Assembly: GCA_000469685.2 (NCBI GenBank)
Contig: LS997566.1
Span: 30,623,496-30,687,495 of the forward strand
Length of the DNA: 64,000 nt
From: Haemonchus contortus
Taxonomy: Eukaryota > Nematoda > Chromadorea > Rhabditida > Trichostrongylidae
Direction: 5' to 3'
Position numbers and translations under genes: made by a program. This document shows positions 1 through 11,790 of the stretch, piece after piece (the stretch's first letter is position 1; each line of letters opens with the position of its first letter). Under the pieces are notes generated by a model. The model did no database searches, was not told the DNA's origin, and saw only the letters and a list, made by a program, of their open reading frames with translations.

Positions 1-330
1 AAAGTCGACAGCTGCTCATTGTATGACAAACTGCGAGGATTTTAAATTCTCTTCCTTCTCTTTTGAGGAGATTCAAGAGGCATTTTTGGTATATAGGAGG
101 TCATTAAGAATTAGGAGGAAAATTGAATGTGTGAGGATATGTAGACGAAAAGATGATTCTTATGGTATTTTTGATTTCTATGAACCAAAAATGCTATACA
201 TCTTTCCGTCCATATTTACTTAGACGTCTAATTAAAGATGTTGCAACCGCAGTTTCTGACCATCGATTCACGTAGTTCAAGCAAACATTCGTGGTCGTGA
301 GTGGTCGTGTCTCGCTTTCCTGTGCTGATA
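1..330 (+). repeat. Dispersed repeat, copy 1 (cut by window edge)
   Basis: This stretch is closely related to 12571-12900: both start with the same run around a SalI-like GTCGAC and both carry the same block reading GATTCAAGAGGCATTTTTGG. The open frame at 23-223 has a counterpart in the other copy, where a stop interrupts it, so the shared part may once have been coding (residues EIQEAFLVYR are common to both). No known domain is seen. The left end lies outside the window, so the full element cannot be bounded here. Confidence 0.75.
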
Positions 331-1741
331 GAGTTTCGCATGAATTTTTCAAAAATTCAGCTGTGGCATTTCACCTCGTCCTGAAGAACTGGATCTCTGA
401 GTGCTTGTAGGACAGGACTTTCTGGGACAAACTTAGTCACTCATTTTCGGTGTTGAAATCTACAAACCATTTGGAGAAATGGAAAATCATCAAAAACTTC
501 AGAGAGCAATGGACTCAACAGTGAGCTAGCTCAAGAAACGACAGCATCTCTTAGCTCTTCATAATACGGTGCGTTCAATAAACTTCTAAAACCCATCAAC
601 GAATGCTTCGTTATCTTTCTACTGACCTCTCCGCACTGACTAACCTCACCAAATAAGCGCTCTATGTTCCCACATTTTTTGCAAGTCATCAGGGAGGATG
701 ACTGACTTGACAAAAGAAACTTTCCATCCCCCCCCCTACCCCCCTCCCCCCCTCCCCCAAGAAATTTCAAATCCAGTTGAACTCTGGATTGAAACGTGGG
801 AAAATGACAGTTATCAAGCTCTGATCAAATATATGGGAAGGAACGTTATTGCTCGAGATAGCTTCGCACGATTAAATTCTGAAGGGCCTGAAGCCAGGCG
901 TTACACCTAGATTCACGATAACGAAGATTTTTGACGGATCTCTGATTTCTGTTCTACGGCTTTGACAAGAAAGACTTTAACGTTCGATGAAATTGTGATT
1001 TACTAACCAAAGCTGTTACTCATGTGCGTTGAAATTGTGATTTACTAACCAAAGCTGTTACTCATGTGCGTTGTTTGCATTAAAGCGCGAGCGGTAGAAC
1101 CCTCAGGCTGCTTTTTTTCTTACCTTTAGATCAATTAACATTAAACATGTAGAACGATCACTATGAAACATGGAATCAACTTAAATCTTATGAAGTAGGC
1201 TTGAACAGCTATAGTGTCTATGTGTTTATCTTTATTGATGTAAGCACACAAAGAGGACAGTAAATGGACAATCAAAATTCTAAACAATAAAATCAAACCA
1301 GCGTACAAAGAAGAGACAAGGAATAAAGGAGCCGAACAAGATCCATTAATATCAAGTGTCTTTTTAACAAAATCAGCTCTCGCAATACTGCATTGTCCCC
1401 TCTGAGCAAAAACATACCATCCCTTACACCACAGCAATCCACACTACCCTTAGTATTACAAGAACAGCTTTTTGACCTGTGGACGCTTCTGATATGATTT
1501 TAAATAAGCATTTTTGAGTGATATATAAAAGTAGCTCACCTCGGGAGTCCAACTTTTGTAAACCGCTCTCAGGAAATGTTCTACAAGTATGATATGTCTA
1601 AATGCGTTTCCCCGAAATTTTGCATTTCCAAAAGCTGTCATGTAGATAATTTTCAGCACTACTATCAGATTCACCACCTCGAATAACACCCACTCACCGA
1701 TATTCTCTAAGTCAATTTCTATCACAAAAATATCTTTCTTA
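331..1741. other. No gene recognised
   Basis: Nothing with a recognisable protein or RNA is seen. The stretch contains a C/T-rich run near 728-762 and the 42-bp direct duplication listed separately. Short open frames here show no family similarity I can name. Confidence 0.5.
989..1072. repeat. 42-bp perfect tandem duplication
   Basis: Two head-to-tail copies, 989-1030 and 1031-1072, are identical over 42 bases. This is a recent small tandem duplication or replication slippage product with no gene attached. Confidence 0.95.
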
Positions 1742-3150
1742 TCCTTCTTATATATAAAGCAGTAACTTGGTTTGTCGGTTTGTCGGTATGTCGGTATGTC
1801 GGTATGTCGGTATGTCGGTATGTCGGTATGTCGGTATGTCGGTCTGTCCGTCCGGATTGCTTTGTGATTATGATAAACGTAGTGATATGGAAAACTTATC
1901 CTACTTTATATAATTCGCTAAGTGTGTCTGTTGCTGTGTCGGTGTGTGTGTGTGTTTGTTTGTGTGCGTGTATCGGTGTGTGTGTCTGATCGGAAATTCA
2001 TAACTCCTGTCCCCGTCGACCTGGAGCGTTCAAACTTGGTAGGAGCACAGGCGACAGGTCGGGAACATTTATGGTGGGTGGCAGGACCAGAATCCGTGCA
2101 CAGGGGGCGGGGTTTTGCCCGAAATAGTCAATTAGGCCCTAGGGCGTTCAAACTTGGCAGGAGTACAGGCGACAGGATGGGAACATTTATCGTAAGTGGG
2201 AGGACCGGACCCCGCTCATAGAAGGCGAGGTTACGCCAAAATTTTTAGTTTGGCTCAAGGGCGTTCAAACTTCATAGGAGGCAGGCGGCAGGTAGGGCCG
2301 GACTCCGCCCCCTAGGGACGGGTTTCTGCGAAATGAATGAGTGGAAATCCATAACTCCTGATCCTGTGGGCTTGGAGAGCAAAACCAGTAGGAGGAGGCA
2401 GGATGGAAACACTGACAATAGAAGAGGCCTTAGAGAAGAAGATCCACTCACCAATCACCCCCTAGCGCCTTTGTTATTTACGATCTACTTTGACTTTTTG
2501 ATATGTTTCATTCCACAAGAAGAGTAAGTGGTGTGATTATAAGGAGATGAATTTGGTTCACTTCTGCTATCTGCTGATGATTACAACCGCTACCCAACAG
2601 AGTTTGCGATTAAGTAAAAAATCACGTTTTCTCTTTGCTTTGATATCATTCCTAGCAAAACTTATCCGACCGCTAATAATGTTGGGATCACATTCAATGA
2701 TGTATCCGTAGAGAAAAGGAGGTACATCTTTTAAGGCATTTGATAGTCTATACTCTCGCTCAGCAAAAGCGAAATAACTTAGAAAAAAGGGGGAAGTATT
2801 TCATTAGTTTGACGTTTTTCGGGCGAGGTCCCTGTGCCCCAAGAAGGAGGAAAGCCTTCTATGATGGCATTGAGGAACATTGATGGTAGCTAACATAGTA
2901 GCCTCAGTCGCGGTGAAGTTTCTGAATACTATTTTTCTCTGAACAATCGCCTTTGTGATATTATGCGATGTTCTATTCGGACACAGCGAAGATGGCTTAC
3001 GGGAAAAATCGCTCCCAATTCGGAGCCAACCCTTAGGGTGAAGAGCTTTCTAAGAAAAAGGTGAATCCGAATTATTATTTACGCATAGCAAATTTCTCAC
3101 AGGAAGGAGGAGCGCCCGGCGTAGCCGGGCGAACCCGTAAGAAGGAGGAG
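1742..3150 (+). mobile_element. Helitron-like non-autonomous element, family A copy 1
   Basis: The left part has a TATATATAAAG block followed by TGTCGG/TGTCTG-type short repeats, then several imperfect monomers of roughly 110 bases sharing GTTCAAACTTGG and a GGCGGGG block. The right part ends in a strong hairpin, GCCCGGC-GTA-GCCGGGC, at 3114-3130. Related copies in this window begin at TACTATATATA, and one ends in hairpin plus CTGG before T. A TC-start, a 3' hairpin, a CTRR end and no target duplication are the known Helitron signature. The exact 5' base and a CTRR end are not clear in this copy. No Rep/helicase is encoded. Confidence 0.6.
1768..1852 (+). repeat. 8-bp minisatellite (TGTCGGTA)n
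   Basis: About ten head-to-tail copies of an 8-base unit TGTCGGTA/T sit just inside the 5' end of the Helitron-like element. The same position in sister copies carries short TGTCTG-like runs, so this array is an expansion of an element-internal motif. Confidence 0.95.
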
Positions 3151-5039
3151 AGCCTGGTAGAAAAGATAAGGTACTACTCTAATAGGTATGACGACATTTG
3201 TTACTACAATTTATACTGAAAACATAGTAAATCTTGGAGGATTGATTCTAGCAAAAGTGGCAGGGCCTGATCAGCCGGAATAAACCGGCTATATGCCTGC
3301 AGTCTGAATCTCTTCATAATGTTCTAAGCTGTTTTATGACGTTTTGTTCACTCAACCTCGGGAATAAGTAATTGGTAGTGACCATTATCCATTGTGCTGC
3401 CTATAATTTTTATGTAGTTCGCCAAAAGACGAGTAGTAGCAGCTTGAAGACTCCTGCCTCTTGCGGTCCAATGCATACAGTGCACCTGAGTGAAGCTTGG
3501 GTTACTGTACCACAAATTCAATGGACGTTAATAATGCTTGGTTTGCGCTGCTTTGATCTGTTTGGTGCTGCTTTGAATATTCATTTGTTGGGGTATGCTA
3601 CCCTAAACGTCGGCTTTCGCCGACAGTACCGGTAATATACCCGGTGTTAAACCCCTCTCATTGTTCCCGATGACATTTCAAAACGACAACCGATGACAAT
3701 AACAACAAAGTACAGATACGAAATAACTTGGCGATGTCAAATCTTAATCTTCAGAAATCACACCGTTTAAATAATGCAGATTTATTACGAAATTACGGTA
3801 TGAGGCAGATTTATTAGGAAACCTGAGTAACTGAGGCTATGACAATAGGCTTCACGTGGTAGAGGTTAATAAGTAAGTGCACGATGTCGGTCAATGGTAA
3901 CCGACAGTACTGTAAGTCAGCCAAATGAAGGAATTCTGAGGTTTCCTTGTTTCATTTTTTACATTTACTTATTTTCTCACTAACTTTAGCGTCGACCCAT
4001 GATCCCTCTAAATCTAAGGTTTTTATGGAAGTATTATGTATCGAGTCAGAAGTCATACATCACATCAGATAACAATTAAAATTGAACTCCTTCCAACAAT
4101 TTACGCCTTACCTTTAATCTTTTCCCGCCAAACGTTTAAATAGTGCCTTCTATGAATGTTCAAAGCCTCTTAGCCGAAATCGTCTACAAAGCCCATGACT
4201 TTTGAAGAATTCACCCAAAGCTTGACAGAATACAAAATTTTCTTTTGTTTCCAGGAGTTTTTACTTGTTTTACACAAATAGAAGCTTATTACTTATGAAT
4301 ACAGTAGACTAAATCTGGTTTCTGTTCCGTGGGGTCATGTCTGTCAATGGTGACCGACGATTAGTCAGCGCTTTCAAATGGTCTCGTCCCGTGTGCGCGC
4401 AAATGAAAAACGCTTTCGTCGTCAACGTGTTAAGATGATCAGGCAGATCGCCTGAGATCCTAGTCCTATTGGTCGTTTGAGGGGGGCCCTGTCAGCACAG
4501 TATCGATCCGCTCACAGACGGATGGCACCAAAATGAGATACAACAACACCCATTACGAAATATGTAAGGCGCGTACATGGCAAACTAACAGTACGAGCGT
4601 AAACACGTAATGCATGGTAAGTACAGCAAAATACATAAATTCTTTATACACTCAACACATTCCTAACGCTAAGGCTTCCTATTTACTTATCGGTAAGGGG
4701 CTAATTTTCAAATTAGACGTGTTCTTTGAGGACTCCAACCACCCATTGTATCCTTGCTGAACTTCTTTGATATACAGCACGAGCACAGAGCGTGGAATGC
4801 TGTTCACGTTTAATAGCTCGCTAATGTTGTTGATATGCAAAGCTATCTTTTGGTTGCAAGGGTTGCTGTGACACGCGGACCAGAACTCCCGGTTTAAAGG
4901 CACGGTTCACGATAAAAGAAGATTACTAACAATAAGTTCTTCCTTTAGGGATACTCAGCGCCCATGGGTGGTAGAAGGGACCCTTTCGCTCCCACAATCT
5001 CGGGGCATAGTGGAAGCCCTGTTGCTGCCGTAATTGGCT
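3151..5039. other. No gene recognised
   Basis: No supported gene. A short perfect hairpin with arms GTCGGC/GCCGAC lies near 3610-3624, and variants of a GTCAATGG-(T)-GACCGAC block recur near 3890 and 4345, suggesting old repeat pieces. Near 4898-4915 a GGCACGGTTCACGAT motif matches the termini of the MITE family seen at 32638 and 56398, so an end of that family may be present. Confidence 0.45.
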
Positions 5040-5043
5040 TTAA

Positions 5044-5655
5044 CCCTTTGACGGCACCCGCCGGTGGGTGCCACTATGACTGGCGCATGGGAATATGGCA
5101 CCCAATGTTGTGTGCCACAATGTTTTTTACTTTCTTGCCCATTTGAAACTTATTTGATATTTTCATATTTATCAATAAACTTTATATCATTTATATTCAA
5201 TGTGGTCTACGTGAATGATTTCTAAGGGACTATTTGTAACACACTTATATTCAAAAAAGTGATGCTGAAAAGTTTAGTAACTTTAGCGAGGTTTGTTTAC
5301 GTCCTGGAAGAAGTGGAGGCAGTACCTAGAATCCCTGATTTGCGATTATGTTAACTTGCGGTCGATATCTTCATTCTCAAGTTCCTTGGATGTATACGAA
5401 TTCCTACTGCTTACATTGTTACCAAAATTCTAACCTACATTAATTTCAAACGCGAAGTGCAATACTAAGCCCCTGTATAATATAAGATAAAATAAGATCC
5501 TATGCTCCTGTTAGGCGGAAATATTGCTGAGTTTATTAAGTCAGGGAAGGTGTTCCTTCTAGAGCCATGGCACCCACCGGTGGGAGCCAGTCGCGTGCGA
5601 AAGCAAGGGGACGTGGTCGCATGGGCGCATCACGTCGAAATTTGTCGTCAAAGGG
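5044..5655. mobile_element. piggyBac-like MITE (TTAA-flanked)
   Basis: The segment is flanked on both sides by TTAA (5040-5043 and 5656-5659). Its ends are inverted: CCCTTTGACG on the left and CGTCAAAGGG on the right. A second inverted block lies inside, GGCACCC(G/A)CCGGTGGG, at about 5053 and 5567. TTAA target duplication with CCC...GGG ends is the hallmark of the piggyBac superfamily. At 612 bp with no transposase, this is a non-autonomous element. The internal sequence shows no known gene. Confidence 0.75.
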
Positions 5656-5659
5656 TTAA

Positions 5660-6230
5660 CGCCACCCCGATCGATGTCACGTAGGCGAGTGTCGAGACAA
5701 GACAGATTGCAACTATTCGCTCTAGGACCCACACACAATCAGCTGATAGCCGGGTGACGAGGCGATGTTTTTCTCCCATCCTTTTTCCTCTGTTATTCTT
5801 TTTGCTGCCACAATCCCTTATTTAATTTCCTACTCCTAGAGGCTGAAAAAGGTGAGCTACTTCTGCTGTTGTTAGGGTTTTTTGTTTACTTGCGCTTACA
5901 AATGAATAGGCGGTTCAGTGGTTTTATACTAATAACTCCGGTGAAGGGGGGAGGATGATGGACCCTTTTGGTTCATCTATCCACCTCCCCCTAGGGCCCC
6001 GATGACTTTCGCAGGAAAGTCAAATGACGGACCCCACTAAGGTTTTATATATATTTCACTTAAGGGTGTTCCCTATCCCCTTAGGGAAAGAAAAGGGGTT
6101 TTACCCTTTTTTTGCCCCTGTGTTAAGGGCTTTTGAGGAAACACCCTTAGGTTTTATTATTGTTCGCGAATCGCATCTATGTAAATTTAGGCTCTAGTGT
6201 GGTATATCAATTTAGTTTATTTCAGTTAAC
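5660..6230. other. Spacer with hairpin upstream of a broken coding region
   Basis: No gene. A near-perfect inverted repeat has arms TAAGGGTGTTCC (6061-6072) and GGAAACACCCTTA (6137-6149), with further self-complementary CCCCTT/AAGGGG runs between them. A TATATATA run at about 6048-6056 lies just before the hairpin. It could be a promoter region for the frame that begins at 6231, or an old terminal repeat. Confidence 0.5.
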
Positions 6231-8402
6231 ATGAGAGAAATAAGCTCTGTTCACCCTAGTTATTCAGCCAGCAACATTCACCCGATGCCTGCCCGTTGGA
6301 ATGCAAAGGCAATGGAAGCAATGAAGGAGGGACACGATACATCCAAGATGCACGGGCCCCAACGCATCGACATAATGAGCAAGGTCAGTGATGCGATAGC
6401 TGATGAGTGTTTGGCCAATGATATGAGTGTAATTGAGCCGGCTTTGGCTCTACTCGATACGAGAGGCGTTCACGCCTTGAGCGGACCGACATTGTATATG
6501 GAGTACTGGGACAGCGAAGAGAACCTAGATGAGACTGTGATCGAGAGAGACTACTTCGAGTACAGCAGTGAACCACGCTGCAACCAGTTGTCCTCCATCG
6601 CTCGTTTTAAGAAAGTGCGGTGCGCGTTGCTAAACGCAACCACGAGTGTGTCAACCAGTTCCCACTTGGTACAAATTCGAAGGACACTTGGCCCTGATTG
6701 GGGAAGCATTGGATCTTGAACAGGCGAGGGTAAATCGTATGCTGTGGTGCATTCAAAACCTGCATCACACCGTCGTGCATTTTTGTGTTGTGAGCAACTT
6801 CTGGGCAATATGCCGAGGCGAAGAACCCAAGGAAGGTTTCGAACAGATGCTGCTGGCTTGTGTCAATTTGATGTACCCTAAGCACAAAGATTTGATCAAA
6901 CTAGCCAAGACAGCGGAAGGACCTAATGTTTCAACGGAAACTGGGTTTGAATAGAAACAAACTAACGAGTATCGTCATGTACTTGCTTTGTACGTCTTAT
7001 GCTCCCAACGAATATGCTTTGAGTCTGTATACTAGCACAAATTGGAAGACGGAAAAGAGAAAAGGAGCTCTGAATCGACTTTGGCGTGTAATGAATAATA
7101 CCGAACCAGCAACCAAATTGTTTGATTGAAGTAATGTGACTGACATCCTACCACCACTTGGAGAGGATAAGGAAAAGGCCTGTAGTGAAGGACCAGTGCC
7201 TAACAATCCAGCTGAAGCTCAGGGAGAGCAAGAACAATCTGCTGTGGAGGAGCACATAAGTGGAGAGGTCACACGGAACCTGATGAGGCTCAAGACGATG
7301 AGACAAAGTTTCTAGGAGCTGATGATCCAATAGATAAGGGACCTAGTGCTCCTAAATATGTGGCGCCCACTCGGAGGTTACCCAAGATTATCCATAAAAG
7401 TGTCGCGTCTATTGCGATCTTCCGGCAGAAGCCATGTTTTGTGATTCAAACAGAGAAACCAAGTCAGCTAAAGTCGGAGGACGGATGGTGGCAACTCTTA
7501 CTGACTCAGAGTGGCCCATACTGCCAGGCCTGGTTTTGGGCTCACCAAGGAGTACCAACGTGGATGCATTGAAGCCACATCCTTCAATCGCTTCGGCTAT
7601 CTGCTCTCAATACGACGCGAAGTGGAAGACAACCGCTCACTTGATGAATCGAATATTTCCCGTCGGTTTGCAGATAAGCACAGCCCAGAAATGGTTTGCA
7701 TTTATGCACGCCACAGTGAGTCGCCAGTGCTGCACCACCTCATGGGTATGCGTTTGGCTAAGATGGTTTGATCGATATTTGGTGGAAAAGATCCGTGAGT
7801 TGGACCCAAATGCCGTATTAGAGACGCATGTAAACGGCAGAGGCTTGAAACCAAACTTATCTTGGTGCCGTTTGGGCAGTAGAGCAGAGGAGCTCGACAA
7901 ACTATACAAGGATATGAAAGATGCTCAAGAAGGAAATGGGTTGTATGTGCAGGCCGATGACATGAGCTATTACGACCAAACGGTCTGCGCAGATTTGTTG
8001 TGCAGTAAACCCGCCCTGGTTTTCAAGATTCGACCTACAGCAGCAGAGAGGCCTGTGCGTCCATGGTCGAACTGTGTCAGAATGGCTCCCTTCTTTAATA
8101 AGGTTTCAAGCATGAGTTTCGGCACGCATAGCTATTTCCACGGCGAGCCCAACGAAGTCAAGACGTATGATGACTGGTTACAGTCCAATAAGGAGAGAAT
8201 TCTGTCGTCTAGCGAGTACAAGAGTAGCATAATGCGAATTGTCAATGTACTGCAGATGCCTGAGCAATGTACGATGGGTTTCTTGATCACCAGCTCTCTC
8301 ATCGGTGGACAAGGTCTGAGAGACAAGACGGGCTGTGAGCTGATAGCGCCCTTAAAGGCACTATTCACGAAAAATGGTTTCGGAGATTTGCACATGGTTT
8401 GA
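6231..8402 (+). pseudogene. Broken unrecognised coding region
   Basis: Open frames follow one another on the same strand with little overlap. A frame runs 6231-6719, a second 6646-6954, a third 6926-7129 that stays readable beyond its TGA to about 7310, a fourth covers about 7288-7572, and a last runs 7434-8402. Composition looks coding: few stops between breaks, and an acidic, proline/glutamate-rich linker around 7130-7350. This suggests one protein of roughly 700 residues broken by several frameshifts and one or more stops. I do not recognise the family. A DMSYYDQ stretch near 7965 has D-x4-D spacing but no supporting motif follows. A decayed transposon, a host pseudogene or an old integrated viral gene are all possible. 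Confidence 0.5.
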
Positions 8403-9252
8403 ATTCGAAGCCCCCTCTGATAACAATTGTGCAGGAATTAGGTCGGAAAACGGCTGGATAGGGCACGATAAGGGCAGGAACAGTGGGGGACGGGAGGCCT
8501 CCGCCCCTCGCTAGGCTGACTACGAGTTCAAGTTGTCCTTCATCACATTTGCACGGGAGCGAAGTTGGTGAAAAATTGATACGCTGATTGGCAAATTGCC
8601 AGAATGGTCAGCTGGTCGACCGCCTCGTATAGGAGCTAGTATTCAGCTATTATTTCTATTATTCTACTATTGTTATTCTATTATTTTGTAATGAATTTTT
8701 TACGGTAGCATTCTTTAACTATTCACGTAAGTTTATTGAAGATTTTAACATATTTTGTGTAGATTATTGCATGCAAATGTTTTTTTTATATCAGAAACTC
8801 TGTTAATTTCGATGTGTTGTCTGTATTGCAGACATTGCGTCGCCTTCGTGCATTCTCGCTCGAACACTCTCTAACCGCAGTTTTTTCAATGTGAAATTCG
8901 TCCAACCCCCCTCTCCAGCTCTTTTTTTGACCCTTTGTAATTCTTTTTGTTCATCGTCTTTTGCACTTTTTTCGTTGTTATCGCTTTATTCTAGAGTAGT
9001 TCTATCCATTCCCTTCAAAAAAGGGTACCCTAACTTTTTGTGAACAGTGCCTTTAACGGGCTTATGTGTTGGAGGAGACCTTGTACTGCCAAAACCTAAG
9101 TTTACATGGCCTTTGGCATATCTCTTTACTACTCGACTTACGTCAAACAACCCACGCATGCCCGAAGCCATGTCTCAGTTTTACGAGCACTTGGACAGGA
9201 TTGCGGCTGCCATGGTGACCTGGAATTGCGGCTTCTATATAGCTGTTCAAAC
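8403..9252. other. No gene recognised
   Basis: AT-rich spacer after the broken coding region. At 9037-9053 the run TTTTTGTGAACAGTGCC resembles, in reverse, the GGCACAGTTCACGA terminus of the MITE family seen at 32638 and 56398, so a diverged member may end here. Confidence 0.4.
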
Positions 9253-9500
9253 TGGGCGGAGGTGGTGTAGTGGCAAGTGGCGCACTATATCACACGCACG
9301 GTCAGGGGCTCGAATTCCGGACCGATGCCCGCCTAGGCCAACCAAGCCTTCCATCCCTCCGGGGTCGGTGAATTGGTACCAGACACGTTCGGGAGGATAA
9401 AAGCACTGACTTGTACATCGGCTGGCCACCGCAAGTCATTGTATAGGCCACATACGCACTCATTACGCCACTACGATTCTGAATGGAAGTCGAGTGCGGG
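9253..9500 (+). mobile_element. tRNA-derived SINE, family S2
   Basis: The head has a tRNA-like start (GGTGGTGTAGTGGCAAGTGG, A-box-like) and a B-box-like GGGCTCGAATTCC about 45 bases later. A body follows containing GCCAACCAAGCCTTCCATCC, ending with ATTCTGAATGG. The same order is found at 55147-55375 (plus) and 54182-54418 (minus), with partial copies near 26640 and 58850. An internal Pol III promoter followed by a tRNA-unrelated tail is the standard SINE layout. Confidence 0.75.
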
Positions 9501-10561
9501 GGCGCATCCCTCAGACGGGATTGACTAACGCCAAAAACTTTATCCTTATCCTTTTAACTCCGGTGATAACGGAGTGAAAATACAGCAAATGTAATATTAA
9601 GCGCGGTTATTACCGCTATGAAATGCTCAGAAGGAGGGTTAGTAGATAAGTATTTATCTAAACGACACAAAACCCACGTGCCGCCTTTGCTGTTGCGTTA
9701 GGTAGAAGTGAGGGGCCACCTAACTCGCAGCCGCTTGACCCCGCACCTTTTAGGGGCGTGGGTTCAGCTAGAGGGAGTCGTCTCAAACAGTGAGACGACG
9801 AAATATAGTTACGGTGATCGTCGCAGTAGATGACGATATGAATTTTTGCTTACCATAGTCTTTTATTCGCACCAAGACCCACACGTACGCAGTGAGACAC
9901 ATTATATAGTTCGTCCAAACGCCCCACTCTTTTTCTTTTTTCTGATCTCTTTCTCGTCGAGTCCCCTTTTTACCGGTTTTTTCGAAGCCTTTTTTCAATT
10001 TGGAAACACCGATTCACGCAGTTTTTCACCTTCATCGCACTATTTCCGATTTTGTCTTCCGTTTTTCATCATAATCAGGCTAACAGCTAAGCTAACAAAT
10101 CATAGTTTTGTTTGTCATCTAAGAATAAAAAAAATTCTGATTAAACGGGAAAGTCGTTACCGGGAATGCATCCACCTTTTTTCATTTCCTGTCTCGTTCT
10201 ACTGATTGTGTCTAGGAATAATGATAATCAGTTGAAAGGTGGTTTTCAAGCTTAGTAGAAATGTCCAACTCTAGACGTATACCAGTTCCAACTTTAACTC
10301 CTGCCACCACAACAAAAAACCACGAAAGCAAAACTATTAACAGCTTAGGGACTATTAGCTCACAGAAAGTATGGAGATTGTCTCCCTGAGAGGAAAGCGT
10401 GGCTGCTGGAGAGTAGCAATTCAAAAAAGTTCTTGCAAGCCTGCACTTTCAGTATTTCTGCTTAATTATGCTCAAGATAGTTGTTCAATGAAAATAAGCT
10501 ACTTGTTATACAAATACATGAATGATTTATTGATGGTAAGTAACAGAGATGACTCGGTTAT
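9501..10561. other. No gene recognised
   Basis: No supported gene or repeat. Both strands carry short open frames of low complexity (T/F-rich around 9930-10060) that look accidental. Confidence 0.45.
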
Positions 10562-10750
10562 CGAAAAGCGTTACATGATATAACTTGTTTTAACTTGATG
10601 TATTGTTAGCTTCTGTTATATCGCAGCAGTACGCGTTCCGAAAGTCTCACAAGGTTGGCGACTTATGGACAAAACTTCAGTCTCGGACGGGACTCGAACC
10701 CGTACTTGTGCTTTCCGGGCACCGTGCTCTATAACTTACCCTACCGAGAC
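10562..10750 (-). mobile_element. tRNA-derived SINE, family S1
   Basis: On the minus strand a tRNA-like head occupies 10750-10680: acceptor-like arms GTCTCGG and CCGAGAC pair over 7 bp, and the T-arm ACGGG-TTCGAGT-CCCGT pairs over 5 bp. The D-stem does not pair and the anticodon loop lacks U33. A body follows to about 10562 ending in a TTATATCATGTAACGC-like tail. Related sequence occurs at 12326-12500 and 40020-40165 with the same tail, so this is a repeat rather than a functional tRNA gene. Confidence 0.7.
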
Positions 10751-10776
10751 CCCGATTGCCCTCGCGCTCTTAATCT

Positions 10777-11790
10777 CTACTATATATAATCCCCAAGTTT
10801 GGTGTGTCCGTTTGCATGTTTGTCTGTCTGTCTGGCCTGAAAAGTTCCTTTAGAGTGGGGACAAGTTCGGGATGGGTGGAGCCGAAGACAAAATTAATGG
10901 GGCACATACGGGCTCTGCGGGGCTTCGCCCACGGAAGCGGGCTAAGTGCCGGAGTGGGCGGCGCCAACAGTCTAACATCTTATTTTTATTTCGAAGAAGT
11001 CCAGACACCGAGGGAAAATGTTCAAAGGTGAGGATTGGGTCAACAAACCAGACGGAGGAGACCCTGTGCTGCGGGCGGTGCTTTCTCAAAATGGGCGGTA
11101 CTTTTCAGATGTATTCATAACTCGATTCGATTAAGGTGCGGAGGCTAGGACAAAAAATGAAAAAAGTGAGCAGGGTCTTATGCGTGATACGCACGCGTAA
11201 GCTTAGCGAAGCCCAGCCCACGATGGGCGGGGCGTGCGTTGAGATGAAGCCAAAAAATGAATGCAACTTTGCTTGGAAACGTTCTAGGATGCGGGAAAAA
11301 AGTGGTTGGAGGTAATGGAACAAATGTGGCCAAATCCTCGAACTGGGCGCCTTGGCAGAAGTGGGCGGAGCTTGGGTCAAAAATTTATAACTCCATTCAG
11401 AAATCTTCTGGTATGCGGCAAAAGGTGTAAAGGTGTAAAAGAACAAATGAGGTCAAATCCCAAAGGCGGGCGGGGTTGGCGCCAAAGTGGGCGGAGCTTA
11501 GATCAAAAATTTATAGGCATTTAGAAACGTTGTTTTGGAAAATAGTGGTTAGATGTAGTAGAACAAATGTGGGCAGATCCCACAAGTGGGCGAAATTGGC
11601 ACTAAAGCGAGCTTACATGAAAATTATTAAGCCTCTTCAGATGCGTTCTAGACTGCGGAAAAAGGGTGTCTGGAGGTAATAAAAGTAAAGTGGCTCAAAG
11701 TCTGAAGTGGGTGGGGTTTGCAAAGAGCGGGGCGGGGCTGAGATCAAAAATTTATACTCTGTACTTCAAACTAACCCTGGTCACATACTA
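10777..11790 (+). mobile_element. Helitron-like tandem-repeat element, family B copy 1
   Basis: It starts with TCTCTACTATATATAA, close to the TC start typical of Helitrons, then TGTCTGTCTGTCTGG. The body is built of imperfect monomers of about 120 bases, each with GGGCGGAGC, AAAATTTATA and GAACAAATG(T/A)GG blocks. A related copy lies at 19725-20400. No helicase is encoded. The 3' end is not defined, so the right border is approximate. Confidence 0.55.

Noticed and set aside
7950..8000. Polymerase motif A (D-x4-D in DMSYYDQ)
   Set aside because: No convincing motif B or GDD/ADD-type motif C follows in any frame, so the match is probably chance.
10680..10750. tRNA gene on the minus strand
   Set aside because: Acceptor and T arms pair, but the D stem does not, U33 is missing from the anticodon loop, and the same head with the same tail recurs elsewhere; it is a tRNA-derived SINE head.
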